From Heterodera schachtii (lineage: Eukaryota > Nematoda > Chromadorea > Rhabditida > Heteroderidae): 64,000 bases of DNA. The notes under the pieces are model-generated. The model saw only the letters and a list, made by a program, of their open reading frames with translations. It made no database searches and was not told the origin of the DNA. The translations under genes and the position numbers were made by a program. How positions within the stretch are numbered: the first letter of the stretch is position 1; each line of letters starts with the position of its first letter. The stretch spans positions 558,001 to 622,000 of the forward strand of contig SIJG01000003.1 in assembly GCA_023374025.1 (NCBI GenBank), written 5' to 3'. Of this stretch, positions 47,501 to 64,000 are shown piece by piece.

Positions 47501-49400
47501 CTTTAGGTTGGCTCTGTCGAAATTATCAGTCGAATTGTCGATGACCTCAAAGACGAAAATGAACAATATCGGAAAATGGTCATGGAAACCATTGAAAATA
47601 TCGTTGCTCTGATGGGCGCTTCTGAAATCGATTCGCGACTGGAAGAACAGCTGATCGACGGCATTCTCTACGCTTTTCAGGAACAAACTCAGGAGGTTTA
47701 CTAATTTTTTTTTTCCTTTTTTCTTATTTTTTAAAATTTAATAGGATGCAATAATGCTCGAAGGCTTTGGGACCGTTTGCAAAGGATTGGGACGTCGAAC
47801 CAAACCTTACCTTCCTCAAATTTGTGGAACCATTCTGTGGCGGTTGAACAATAAATCGGCTAAAGTCCGACAGCAAGCGACTGATTTGGTTCTATTTTTC
47901 TTCTCTTTTTTACTTATATATAAATTTAATTTTCAGATTGCAAAGATAGCCCCTGTGATGAACATTTGCCAGGAGGAGAAATTGATGGGTCATTTGGGCG
48001 TAGTATTATACGAATATCTTGGAGAGGAATATCCGGAAGTGCTCGGATCAATTCTTGGGGCACTTAGCGCTATTGTTTCTGTGATCGGAATGACGAAGAT
48101 GACGCCGCCAATAAAAGATTTGTTACCACGACTGACTCCAATCCTTAAAAATCGGTCAATCTATACAATTAGCTTAATCTTTCTTTTTTGATTTTATTTT
48201 TGATTATTCATTCAGGCATGAGAGAGTACAGGAAAATTGCATTGAATTGGTTGGAAAGATTGCGGACCGTGGCTCCGAATTTGTGTCGGCCAGAGAATGG
48301 ATGCGCATTTGCTTCGAATTGTTGGAGCTTCTCAAGGCACATAAAAAGTCCATTCGTCGTGCAGCAATAAACACTTTTGGTTACATTGCTAAAGCAATCG
48401 GTCCTCACGACGTATTGGCCACACTTTTGAACAACCTCAAAGTCCAAGAGCGACAGTTGCGTGTGTGCACAACCGTTGCCATTGCAATTGTTGCAGAAAC
48501 TTGTGCTCCATTCACTGTGCTGCCGGCTATTATGAATGAATACCGAGTGCCAGGTCATTATTTTGCTTTATCCCCGGATATTTTATATATATTAATATTT
48601 ATTTTTCAGAAATCAATGTGCAAAATGGTGTTTTGAAAGCGCTGTCTTTCATGTTTGAGTACATTGGTGAAATGGCAAAGGATTACATTTATGCAGTTAC
48701 ACCGCTTTTGGTTGATGCGATGATGGAACGGTTGGTCACATAATTTATTTTCTTAATAGTCATTGAGCTTACAATTAGGTTTTTTTATACTCTTACCAGG
48801 TCAAAGCGCAAATTTAAAGAACAATAATTTTCAAAAGAGCCTTTTTAAATATTTTTCGGGAAAATATCTTACAATATTTTTCAGCGACCCTTTATATTTT
48901 GTATTTCCAGAGATGTGGTTCATCGCCAAATTGCCATTGACGCGGTTGCCCATTTGACCCTCGGCGTCCATGGTTTTGGTTGCGAGGATGCGTTGATGCA
49001 TTTGCTCAATTTTGTTTGGCCCAACATGCTCGAGAATTCTCCGCACGTCATTCAACGTTTTGTGTTCGCATGCGATGCGATGCGCGTGTCACTTGGGCCT
49101 ATCAAAGTGTTGCAGTACTGTCTGCAAGCACTGTGGCATCCCGCGCGGAAGGTTCGAGAGCCGACCTGGAAGGTAAACTGACAATTGCATAACCGAACAC
49201 ACTGTACTTTGTCTTAAATTCTTAGGTGTACAATAACCTCATTCTCGGGTCCCAAGATGCAGTCGTTGCCGGATATCCGCGAATTGGTTAGTCATGTCTT
49301 TTCTATTCACAATCAACAGTTAATAAAACCCTATTTCCCGTTTTTAGCTAACACTGACCGAAACCACTACACTCGCTATGAACTCGATTACGTTCTTTGA
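44524..49400 (+). CDS. sftb-1: Splicing factor 3B subunit 1 (SF3B1)
   Basis: Core U2 snRNP protein that clamps the branch site. The protein starts [15 protein letters not shown] and joins the family at [17 protein letters not shown], so about 100 residues of the usual N-terminus are absent. Next come the WDETP/TP-rich repeats that are phosphorylated by CDKs ([20 protein letters not shown]), [20 protein letters not shown] (SF3B6/p14-binding region), [10 protein letters not shown], and the HEAT-repeat superhelix: [115 protein letters not shown]. It ends [12 protein letters not shown] as in other animals. Very strong conservation. Confidence 0.95.
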
Positions 49401-49651
49401 ATGAATTCGTATCGGTCTGTGAATGTTTGAGCGATCTGTGGTGAAATTCTGTAAAACAATGATCTAAAAATGGTTTCGTAAAATATACTCGATTTGTAAT
49501 AGTAGTACGTTTCTTTGTTTCTTCCAACAACTGGTTAAATTTGTGTTCTGTCAGAATGTCGTACATTCAAATGTGAATTACATTTAATGCAAGTTGTTCA
49601 TTATTTATTTGCATTTTGTCAATGTTTCCTTAATAAATCTGATTTTCTGTT

Positions 49652-50724
49652 ATGCGGTTGAATTCCATTTTCCGCCCTCGCTGTTTGCGTTTGTTCAGTT
49701 CCGCCGCTTTGCCCGCCTCGGCTCTGAAAAGGCCGAATCGTTTCTACAAAAAAGTGGAAGTGCGCGAAGTGGACAAGGAGAATGAAGTGCTTTTGAGCGC
49801 GGGGAAGTCATTTGGCGTTTTTCTCGACGGGCGTTCCCTCCGAACACCGCTCGGGAGAGGTTTTAGTGCTCCCGAGCCATTGGCTTTGGCTGTTGCGCAG
49901 GAATGGGAATCGCAGGTGGACGTGGTCAGAATGGAGACGATGCACCTCACAGGTGCGACGATGGTGTCATCACAACTCATACACAACGCAGCCCGTACAA
50001 ATGCTTAGCTAGACCTAAGCTTTAGGCTTAAGCCTAGGCTTTATTTTAAATTTTTTTATTATACGAGTTTCCATTAAACCGATGCGATGAAACGAAGAAT
50101 CTGAGAGCGTGGCAAACATTACAAATCCTTTTAAGGACTTTCTTTCACTTCCATTGACAATCCGTGCCAAGAGACGAGTGATTCGAGTGTGAGGTGATTT
50201 TGACTAACAAACAAAAGCGGCTTCATTTTGTACGCCTTTTCAGCAAATTGCTCTCTTTTCTCCAGACGGACACTTTGTTGTATTTTGCTGAACCGCTGAC
50301 CACTTTTTCCGACGTGCAACAAAAGTATTGGGCTCCGGTCATTCAATTTGCCAACCATCGCTTCGGTCTTTCCCTGTGCCCCGTGGAGAGTGCCGTCGCT
50401 CAACCGGAATTGACCCCGGACACCTTGCATAGCATGGAACGACATCTGTTTGGGCTGCAAAACACTTTCCCGTCACTGATTGGCATTTTATATGGGACTG
50501 AATCGGTCAAAAGTCTGCTGATTATGCTGGCCACTTTGGAACATTATTTGGACGTGGACACAGCAGTCAGACTGAGCCGACTTGAACAAATTCATCAGAC
50601 GAAAGTGTGGGGCAACGTGGAATGGGCGCACGATGTGGAACATAACGAACAATGTGTACGATTGGCAGCTTCTGTGCTGTTCAGCCGATGCTTTTCTTTT
50701 CCGTCATCATTTGCAAACGCATGA
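49652..50724 (+). CDS. ATP synthase F1 complex assembly factor 2 (ATPAF2/ATP12)
   Basis: Mitochondrial chaperone that binds the F1 alpha subunit before assembly. Predicted 279 residues from exons 49652-49952, 50136-50193 and 50244-50724. The N-terminus is Arg-rich and lacks acidic residues (MRLNSIFRPRCLRLFSSAAL), a clear presequence. Family stretches: RPNRFYKKVEV, GKSFGVFLDGRSLRTP, EPLALAVAQEWESQ, MHLTG...FTSIDNPCQ, FLQTDTLLYFAE, HRFGLSLCPVESA and TKVWGNVEWAHDVEHNE. The small middle exon was set by phase and by the LDNP-like SIDNP motif. Confidence 0.9.
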
Positions 50725-51018
50725 ATACCATTTCGGCATGTTTTTCTGACAATGAGTGCGTTGAGTTTTAATAATTCGCACATTTCAAAATAGAATTTTC
50801 GAATGATGCCGTTAATTAGTCTTTTATTTTTGGTTCTTGCGACATTCATTGTCAGTTGATCCCCTCATCCTTTTGTTTTCTTTAATAGTTTTGCTCATAA
50901 AAGGAAAATCGTACATTTTTATTTTCATAGAAATTGTTCGAAATGGCAATTTAGAATATTTCTCTTGCGTGATTACATTTTCCATCTGATTGTGAGTCTG
51001 TCATTGTCTCTCTGTTTG

Positions 51019-57559
<6,541 letters not shown>

Positions 57560-57913
57560 AACGCATAAAAGTGGCATGTCCGATCTCAACCCTCCTCTCC
57601 TACTCCTTCCCCTCCCCCGTCGTGTCTCCCTGAAAGATTTTTAAAAAACGCGGGAAACGACTTCCCTCCCCCCCCCTTGTGCAAACTCACGCACTTTGCT
57701 CAATTGTTGATTCATTTTTATTCTATTCATTTTTGTTTTAATAAAGATTAATATTTTCAATCATAAATGTGTTTTATCAGTTTATCAAATTGTTCAATAC
57801 ATGGTTATGTATCCAATGTTCTTATCCCTAACACTTACAATAACTTTCTAACTGATTGACGACTGTTATTGGTTTCTGCTTTTTGTTTTATTGGTTACTT
57901 TTTGTGCGTAACA
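57560..57913. other. Intergenic DEPDC5 to GPN3
   Basis: 354-nt spacer, C-rich near 57665 then AT-rich, with AATAAA near 57740 as likely polyadenylation signal for DEPDC5. No gene seen. Confidence 0.5.
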
Positions 57914-59092
57914 AATGAAATACGCCCAGCTTGGTGAGTCCGGTTTTGTCATTTCACTCCAAAATGATCATATCGCAATGCTTTTGACTTTTTCAGTTGT
58001 TGGCCCCGCCGGCAGTGGGAAGGTAAAAACAGAAATTGGCGACTTGTTATTCTGATGTCCCATCCATCACTTCCCTAGTCCACGTATTGTGCTGCTGTTC
58101 AACTCCATTGCAAAACGGTCGGTCGGACGGCGTTTGTGGTCAATTTGGACCCGGCGGCGGAACAATTCAATTACGATTGTGCCGTGGGTTCGCTTGCCAT
58201 TGTTTTTTTGCCAGATTAATGTTTTGATTCGTTTTCAGATATACGAGAATTAATAAGGTAGTGAAACATTTGAAAAAAATGGCTGACAATGAATTGCATT
58301 AGTGTGGAGGATGTGTTGGAGGATGAGGACATGGCCATGGGACCGAACGGGGCATTGGTCTATTGCATGGAATATTTGGCCGACAATTTGGACTGGCTCC
58401 ACTCGCACCTCAACGAGGGCGAAGACGACTATTTTCTGTTCGATTGTCCGGGTCCGTTATGATTAAAATAAGGGCCACTTCTATTGTTTTTAGGTCAAAT
58501 TGAGCTGTACAGCCATCTGCCGGTGATGTGTCAAATTGTGCAGGCGCTACGCGAGTGGAACTTCAACGTGTGCAGCACCTTCGTCATGGACACGACTTTC
58601 TGCTTGGACTCGACCAAATTCATGTCCGCCACTCTCACCGCACTGTCAACGACCGTTTCGCTGCAAACGCCGGCAGTGAACGTGCTCAGCAAAATGGACT
58701 TACTGAGGCCGGAGGACCGACGGACGGTCGAAGAAATTGTGGACGGAGAGCTCCAAAATGCAATGGAAAAGGTGTAAAATGAATGCAATGCAAAGACAAC
58801 ACAAATAAATAATTATACATAACTTAAGCAAGGGAAAAGCCAATGGGAGGAAAAGCATCGCAAATTAACGGACGCACTTTCGACAGTAATCGACGACTAC
58901 AGTATGGTCAGATTCATTCCGTTGGAGCTTCAGGACGAGCAATCAATTGAAGGTGGACGACGAAGTAAAATTCGAAAAACCCTTCCGTTTTTTTAAGAAA
59001 TTCTCATGGCCGTTGACAGTGCAATACAATACGGAGAAGATGCGGAAGTTAAGGTCAAATATCCGGAGGAAAGGGATCGAGATTTTGAATGA
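57914..59092 (+). CDS. gpn-3: GPN-loop GTPase 3
   Basis: Small GTPase that helps RNA polymerase II assemble and enter the nucleus, working with GPN1. Motifs in order: [17 protein letters not shown] (P-loop, split over three exons), [35 protein letters not shown] with the GPNG loop that names the family, [34 protein letters not shown] (G3), NVLSKMDLL (G4), [19 protein letters not shown] and [19 protein letters not shown]. The start ATG gives MKYAQL directly, as in human GPN3. All GTP-binding motifs are intact. The gene converges on POFUT2, with 53 bp between stop codons. Confidence 0.94.
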
Positions 59093-59145
59093 CAAATGAG
59101 TGGCAGTTGTTGTTGTGTTTGGACAAATAAAATGGGTCAACTTCT

Positions 59146-60848
59146 TTAATTCACAATTGTCCATTTGGCCGGCTGTTCACAATCCGAGACGTTGTCAGGA
59201 CAGAAACGGTTGAAGGTCGTCCGTGCGTCGTGTCCGAGTATTTCGCGGTCCTCGTGAATACGGAAGGAAAAGGTGGACAATTGAGTGCCGATGAAAAACC
59301 TGTTATTTTATTTACGGATGTCACAGAATACGCCATGGATAATTTGCCTGGAATTTGCGCAGATCCACTGAAATTTTTGGGGAAAGATTCAATAGGCTAA
59401 TTTTAAGCATTTAATATTTCCGACTGACTTGGTCAATTATCGAAATGGCTGCCTCCGACAGTTCCATTTGCCCATTCTCATCAGAAAATTTTGCCATTCG
59501 AATATTTTGTTTCGCCAAAAGATTCGTCAATTTGCTTATCTCTGAAGGAGTCGCGTCGGTGCTAAGGAAAACGTCGCGGATGGCCAATTTTGACGCAGTT
59601 TCGGCAATCTTAGACGGGCATTGTTTTTGCTGACAATTCAAAGTGCCATCGCTTGCTTCGACCTGTGCCGCGGCGCCTTCAATCGACGGAATTTCCTCGC
59701 GATGGGCCCACACAAAGTCGGCCCGTCGCAAATGAGCGCACAAATAGTCGGACGAATTGGCCAATTGGTCGGCGCGGAAAGTGTCGCCAATCGAACAAAG
59801 TCTTTTGGCGTATCGCATTGATTTCCGCGCTTTCCAAAAGAAACGGTCGCCGAATTGGTCGTGCAGAATCGTTTCGGCACGGTCGACCATCAAAGAATGA
59901 CTCAAAATTGAAGGGCAAATTCCGCCGCACTTTTACATTTCGCCAACCACCGGGGGAATAATTGTGCGATTGCTTCTGCGAGTGTGCTCGACTGTCCCTG
60001 GATGGACAGACATTGCAAATCCTTCGCATGGAAATGGTCCGCGTAATCGAAGAAATGGCCGTTCCTGTGATTTCCTTTTTTGTTGACATTGGCAAAGTGT
60101 GTCACTTTCTCTTCGTTTTCCCACCATTTGTCGCCCCTTTTAGCGTAATATTTGTCCGCCTCAATGCACGGGCGAATGTCGTATTTGAGAGTGTATTCGC
60201 CGCCCTCGGCCCATCCTTCCGGGTAATGCTGCAAATACAAAACGGTGCCGACCGAATTGCCCTGAGCTAATGTTGAAAATGATCCCCGGGGAGGCAGTGT
60301 GCTTTTGTCCACCTTCGAGGAACTCGTCGAACTCTATGACCGGCACAAAATCCGACAGACTATCCAAGTCGAACAGGTCGGACCAACGGATTTTCGTCTG
60401 CCGCGGCTTTGTGCGCCAATGCCAACAGTTTCCCCAAGGCGGCAGCACAAGCACAAAGTCGAACCCTTCCAGTTTAATTATCGGTTCATTTCCCTTCACT
60501 TTGTTCAGTTTCACCTTTCTCTCTGAGCTGCCGTACTGTGTTGGCCACTCTCAAATAGACATCCCTTCGCAAATTGAATCCCTCGCCGGGGTTCTGTCAA
60601 AAATGGACACTTTGATCAGTGTTAGTCTCATATTAGATTTAATCCAGTTCTAATATATTAATTAACAAAAGAATCGAAAAATTAACCACATCGTAGAGCA
60701 AAAAATGCTGTTTCGCAAAACTGTATTTTCCACCATCGGCTCTAAATTGTGCCAAAGTGACAAAATTTTCATTGTCGTTGGGAAATACGAAGTCGATAAA
60801 GAGCAGAAATACCGAAAAGATTTTTAATTGGGACAAAGAAATAACCAT
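59146..60848 (-). CDS. pad-2: Protein O-fucosyltransferase 2
   Basis: ER enzyme that puts O-fucose on thrombospondin type 1 repeats. The start at 60848 gives a signal peptide ([20 protein letters not shown]). Family stretches: [130 protein letters not shown] (GDP-fucose binding), and [20 protein letters not shown] with [17 protein letters not shown] at the end. Acidic catalytic context is kept. The C. elegans orthologue PAD-2 is needed for ventral closure. Confidence 0.92.
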
Positions 60849-61127
60849 CGAAGAAACGAAAGAACAACGATAAAAATGTTGAAGGAAATTCAAGGATTCG
60901 GATTCTTTAAACCATTTTTGTTTTATTGAAGAAATGAAAATTAAAGCCTTTAATATAAAACAATTTGAGCATATTTGGCAATTGGAATTTGCTTACAAAA
61001 AAGGAAAAATGTTGTGAAATATAAAAATAAGTTTAAAGGGTTGAAAGAAAATCGGTCCTTTGCCGTCGTTTTGCTTTTCACCGGTTCGATTATGCCACTT
61101 TTGGACATTTTGTCCATTCGCTGTCCG

Positions 61128-61515
61128 TCAACAATTTTCGGCCAACGCACCGCAGCAGCAAAAATAGGCAAAACATTCCATCAGATCGGACGGGTCGCAG
61201 AAAGCGCAGCAAAGGAAACAGTCAGAACACCCGTTGAGATCTTTGAGGGGAAATTCCTTTTTAATTTTATGGAAAAACATTTTCCAATAATTTTCCTGTA
61301 AATTTCACTTTTATTTTATGCCACTCACCGCCCCCTTTCGTTGGCGAATTCTCTTTCAATTCTCCGCTCGGAGTTTCGTTTGTCTTCGGTTGTGAAGTGA
61401 TCACTACTTTTGTGTGGTCCAATCCACCGACTGTTTTTCCGAAGTCATTTGCTGCGCTGTCGCCTAATCGTTGTCCTTTTTCCTGCTGCTCTCCAGAAAT
61501 TCCAGGCAAATCCAT
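61128..61515 (-). CDS. Small protein with cysteine-rich tail (I-mfa-like resemblance)
   Basis: Predicted 99 residues from exons 61515-61329 and 61240-61128, phase 1. The first two thirds are polar and probably disordered (MDLPGISGEQQEKGQRLGD...). The last 37 residues contain ten cysteines spaced C-x2-C-x2-CC-x2-C-x7-C-x4-CCC-x6-C, starting NGCSDCFLCCAFCDPSD. This resembles part of an I-mfa (MDFI) domain or a zinc/palmitoylation-prone tail, but it is shorter than the I-mfa domain. The opposite strand has an open frame, 60975-61301, with ordinary composition, so the call is not certain. It lies 279 bp upstream of POFUT2 on the same strand. Confidence 0.6.
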
Positions 61516-62072
61516 CAGAAATAATGGCTTACAACCCAGTTTAAATCTTTGGTTTTTAAAATTTAAATTTTGTTTGTTGACTTTGGCTGTCACAAAAAAT
61601 TCAAATACCCGCCATTTGGCAAAATGTTTTTTATTTTCGAAACACCGTGAATTCCTTGAAAGTGAAAGAGTTTTTTGTGAATTTTAACGCTGTTTTTGAA
61701 AAAATGAGTAATTTTGACGCCTTTCAGATCGGTTTTCGAAGTTTCTGTCCATGTGGGAACAGAATGAACTGCAACATAACTTCTAAGGTTTTATTTTACT
61801 TATAATAAATCAAAGTGTTGTTATTTTTTGCATTTTTTTGGATTTTTAAATCCCGTAAAATGCAAAAGTAACAAATGACTCGTGTTTTATTTGTAAATGC
61901 CGTCGTCCGAATAAGGACGGGAACAGGGACACGCAAATGCAAACATTGCGTAAAGGGTAAACCCAAACGGCCGAGAGTTGCGTCCGAAAGCGTCCCCCGA
62001 TGAGGAAAAGTGTTCATTTGATTAACGAATTCCAAAAAATCAACCAAATCTCAGAAGCACTGAACTCCAACA
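61516..62072. other. Intergenic between divergent genes
   Basis: 557 nt shared by two divergent genes. Mostly AT-rich; no recognisable coding, RNA gene or repeat. Confidence 0.5.
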
Positions 62073-64000
62073 ATGTCAAGACCCATTCTCGACGAATTAA
62101 CTAGGGCGCTTTTTGCGCATCTCCGAGGGGGAAATGCGTGCTTTGATGAAGTAAGCCAAAAGGGTTGGAGAGACCCTCCGACCCAACGGACGGTCGGACC
62201 GTCCGGGGCATTTCATGACGGATTTGCTGGGCGAGTGATGTCGGTGTGGACATGCGAAACGAACTGATAATGCACTTTTGCAGGAAAACGAACTCATTGA
62301 ACTCTTCCGACGGTGTCCCCGCTGCTCGCGCAGTCTTCGCCCGATAATTTTGGACAAATTCACCGACGAAAAAGATGGCCAACAGTACGAGCGAATGTGG
62401 TGGACATGTCCGGGCATAGAGCAGAAGGTAGACATATCCATTTTTGAAATTACCTTTTGGCATTTCGCCCGCTTTTTTCCCTGCCCATTTGTTTCTTTAG
62501 GAGTGTTTCTTCCCCCTGGACATCCCCAAGGAAGTGTTCTGGACTCGTCGCTCCATGGATCAATCCCTTCGTGGCATTCTCCCTTTGCCCAACCTCCATT
62601 TGTTGCCCCTCTCTTTGCGCGCCCTTTACCACAAACTCTTCAAAAGCAACGTCAACATTGAGAAAATTGTGCGCATTTCCGCCTTCGTTCCATCTGATGG
62701 ACAGAAGAATGCCGTACAACATGCAAATTTTGGTGCCGAAGAACAGCCAAAACGGCAAGAAAGTGCTCAAATTGTGCAGGTAAAATCTGGAAATTTCCCC
62801 AATCATTTCCATTTTCCGATTGTTTTCTCTTTTCAGCGTTCCGTCGGTTCTGTCGGCCCTTCGCTTCCGAGCACTTTCCCGCCACTTTCAGCCTTTTCTG
62901 TTCGACATTTGCCAACCCCTCCAAACTCTGTTCGTTCTCTCAATCAGTGCGCCTCCCTTTGTGACGGCTTTCCATCGTCGTCAAAGCGCTGCGACCTACG
63001 AACGGTGCAATCGTAGTAAGAAAATTCATCAAATAATTTGGAATTGTTTTGCCTTTTTAGCCTCAAAGAAACAATGCACAATCGCCTCTGTTCTACTGAA
63101 AAAGCATCTGTTAAACGTGACGGTCACCGAAAAAGCATCGATTTGACATCGAATGCGAGTACGGCGCTGGTAAATCGTCATAATTTTCTCGTTTTAATTT
63201 GCCACTTTTCCCAGAATTCTCACATCCTTCTGAATGGCAATAACGACCCGAAATGGGTGGTCATGGTCAATTCTCTCGACTCATTGGACCCGGAGACTCG
63301 CAAAAAGACGAGTGTTCCTCGTTACTATTCACAGCAGCAGCACACGCGACTGCAAGGGATGTTCAGAAGCGCAACACTCAGTCCGAACGGAAGGGGAGAG
63401 TTGGAAAAGACAGCGCACGACGGCCGTTGCCCGCGTTATTTATTCGCACGACCACCGCTAAATGGGGAGGAGACGACGAAGAAGAAAATGAAAAGGGTAG
63501 AAGAAAAGCCAAAAGGGAAGGAGAAACAATCGAAGAAAGAGGCGAAAACGGACGAAAAGGGAAAAAGCAAAGGCAACGACGAATTGGACGTATTCGCCGC
63601 ATTGGACACATTGCAAAAGTCACTGGTGACCAGAGACTTGATGAGCCGATTCTGTGGACAACAGGTGAGAGAGAAAAAGAGCGGAATTGGCATTTGTTGC
63701 TCATTTTATTGATAAATGCCATCAAATTTTGCCATTTAAGCGTTCGTTGTCGGTGACGCCCTCCGCCGAAGAAGCGATTGTCAGTCATTTGACAAAAGCG
63801 GACAAATCTGTGGACAATGGCTACTCCCTCCGCGGCACAAATTCCTTTTTGCCACAATCGCCGTCCGTTGGGCCGCGGTCGACTGCCACGCCATTAACAA
63901 ATTCGGCGGGCAGCAGCGAAAGCGACAGCTCATCGTTGGGCCGATTTCGAAGAGGTCGTCGACAGAAAATACAACTTTTGTTCAGTTTCATTAGTCTTTT
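62073..64000 (+). CDS. Unknown zinc-ribbon protein, partial
   Basis: Gene with at least seven exons (62073-62150, 62284-62427, 62501-62779, 62837-63012, 63061-63169, 63215-63664, 63741 to the right edge), phases consistent. The N-terminus (MSRPILDELTRALFAHL) is followed by RRCPRCSRSLRP, then YERMWWTCPG and ECFFPLDIPKEVFW. These four metal-ligand cysteines are spaced like a GRF-type zinc finger or a zinc ribbon. A helical stretch (LSLRALYHKLFKSNVNI) comes next, then Ser/Pro-rich sequence, a Lys/Glu-rich basic segment (63480-63570) and LDVFAALDTLQKSLVTRDL. I do not recognise an orthologue; a weak resemblance to the N-terminal zinc motif of USPL1 was noted. The 3' end is outside the window. Confidence 0.7.

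Noticed and set aside
60975..61301. 108-residue plus-strand frame opposite the cysteine-rich gene
   Set aside because: No motif; the minus-strand reading gives a phase-consistent two-exon gene with a striking cysteine pattern. Kept as a possible refutation of that call.

Overview
The window is nuclear DNA of a nematode. Genes are split by many short introns (mostly about 45-100 nt) with TTTTCAG- or TTTTAG-type acceptors, genes sit close together, and nearly every recognisable protein has a nematode/animal orthologue. At least four introns fit best with GC-AG boundaries, and noncoding DNA is full of long poly-G/poly-C runs. Both would suit a tylenchid plant-parasitic nematode (cyst nematode type), but that placement is inference; nothing here names the species.

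Left part (1-20 kb): an HGH1-family gene runs off the left edge on the minus strand, with a 2.7-kb repeat-rich intron and one apparent frameshift. Next is a minus-strand membrane protein with an NHL-type beta-propeller. On the plus strand follow the tubulin polyglutamylase TTLL4, mitochondrial thioredoxin and a MAPR/VEM-1 haem-binding protein, then NDRG on the minus strand. NDRG is divergent from a procollagen galactosyltransferase (GT25), which is followed by an STK16-like kinase and beta-sarcoglycan.

Middle (20-42 kb): a large CAP-Gly/coiled-coil (CLIP-like) gene has an intact-looking non-autonomous hAT element in one intron. Two phosphoinositide phosphatases, INPP4 (minus) and synaptojanin (plus), stand head to head with 138 bp between their start codons. 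A laminin-type integrin alpha chain follows.

Right part (42-64 kb): two small unknown genes lie head to head. A tight plus-strand run then follows: a small unknown protein whose stop lies 4 nt before the ALG13 start codon, then SF3B1 (short N-terminus), ATPAF2, DEPDC5 and GPN3. POFUT2 converges on GPN3. A small protein with a cysteine-rich tail and an unrecognised zinc-ribbon protein that leaves the right edge close the window.

Most genes are housekeeping (splicing, glycosylation, GATOR1/TORC1 control, mitochondrial assembly, phosphoinositide turnover, cytoskeleton, matrix). No tRNA, rRNA, CRISPR array or prokaryotic feature was seen. Exon limits were worked out by hand from reading frame, splice consensus, phase continuity and remembered family motifs. 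Ends of multi-exon genes are well supported unless noted.
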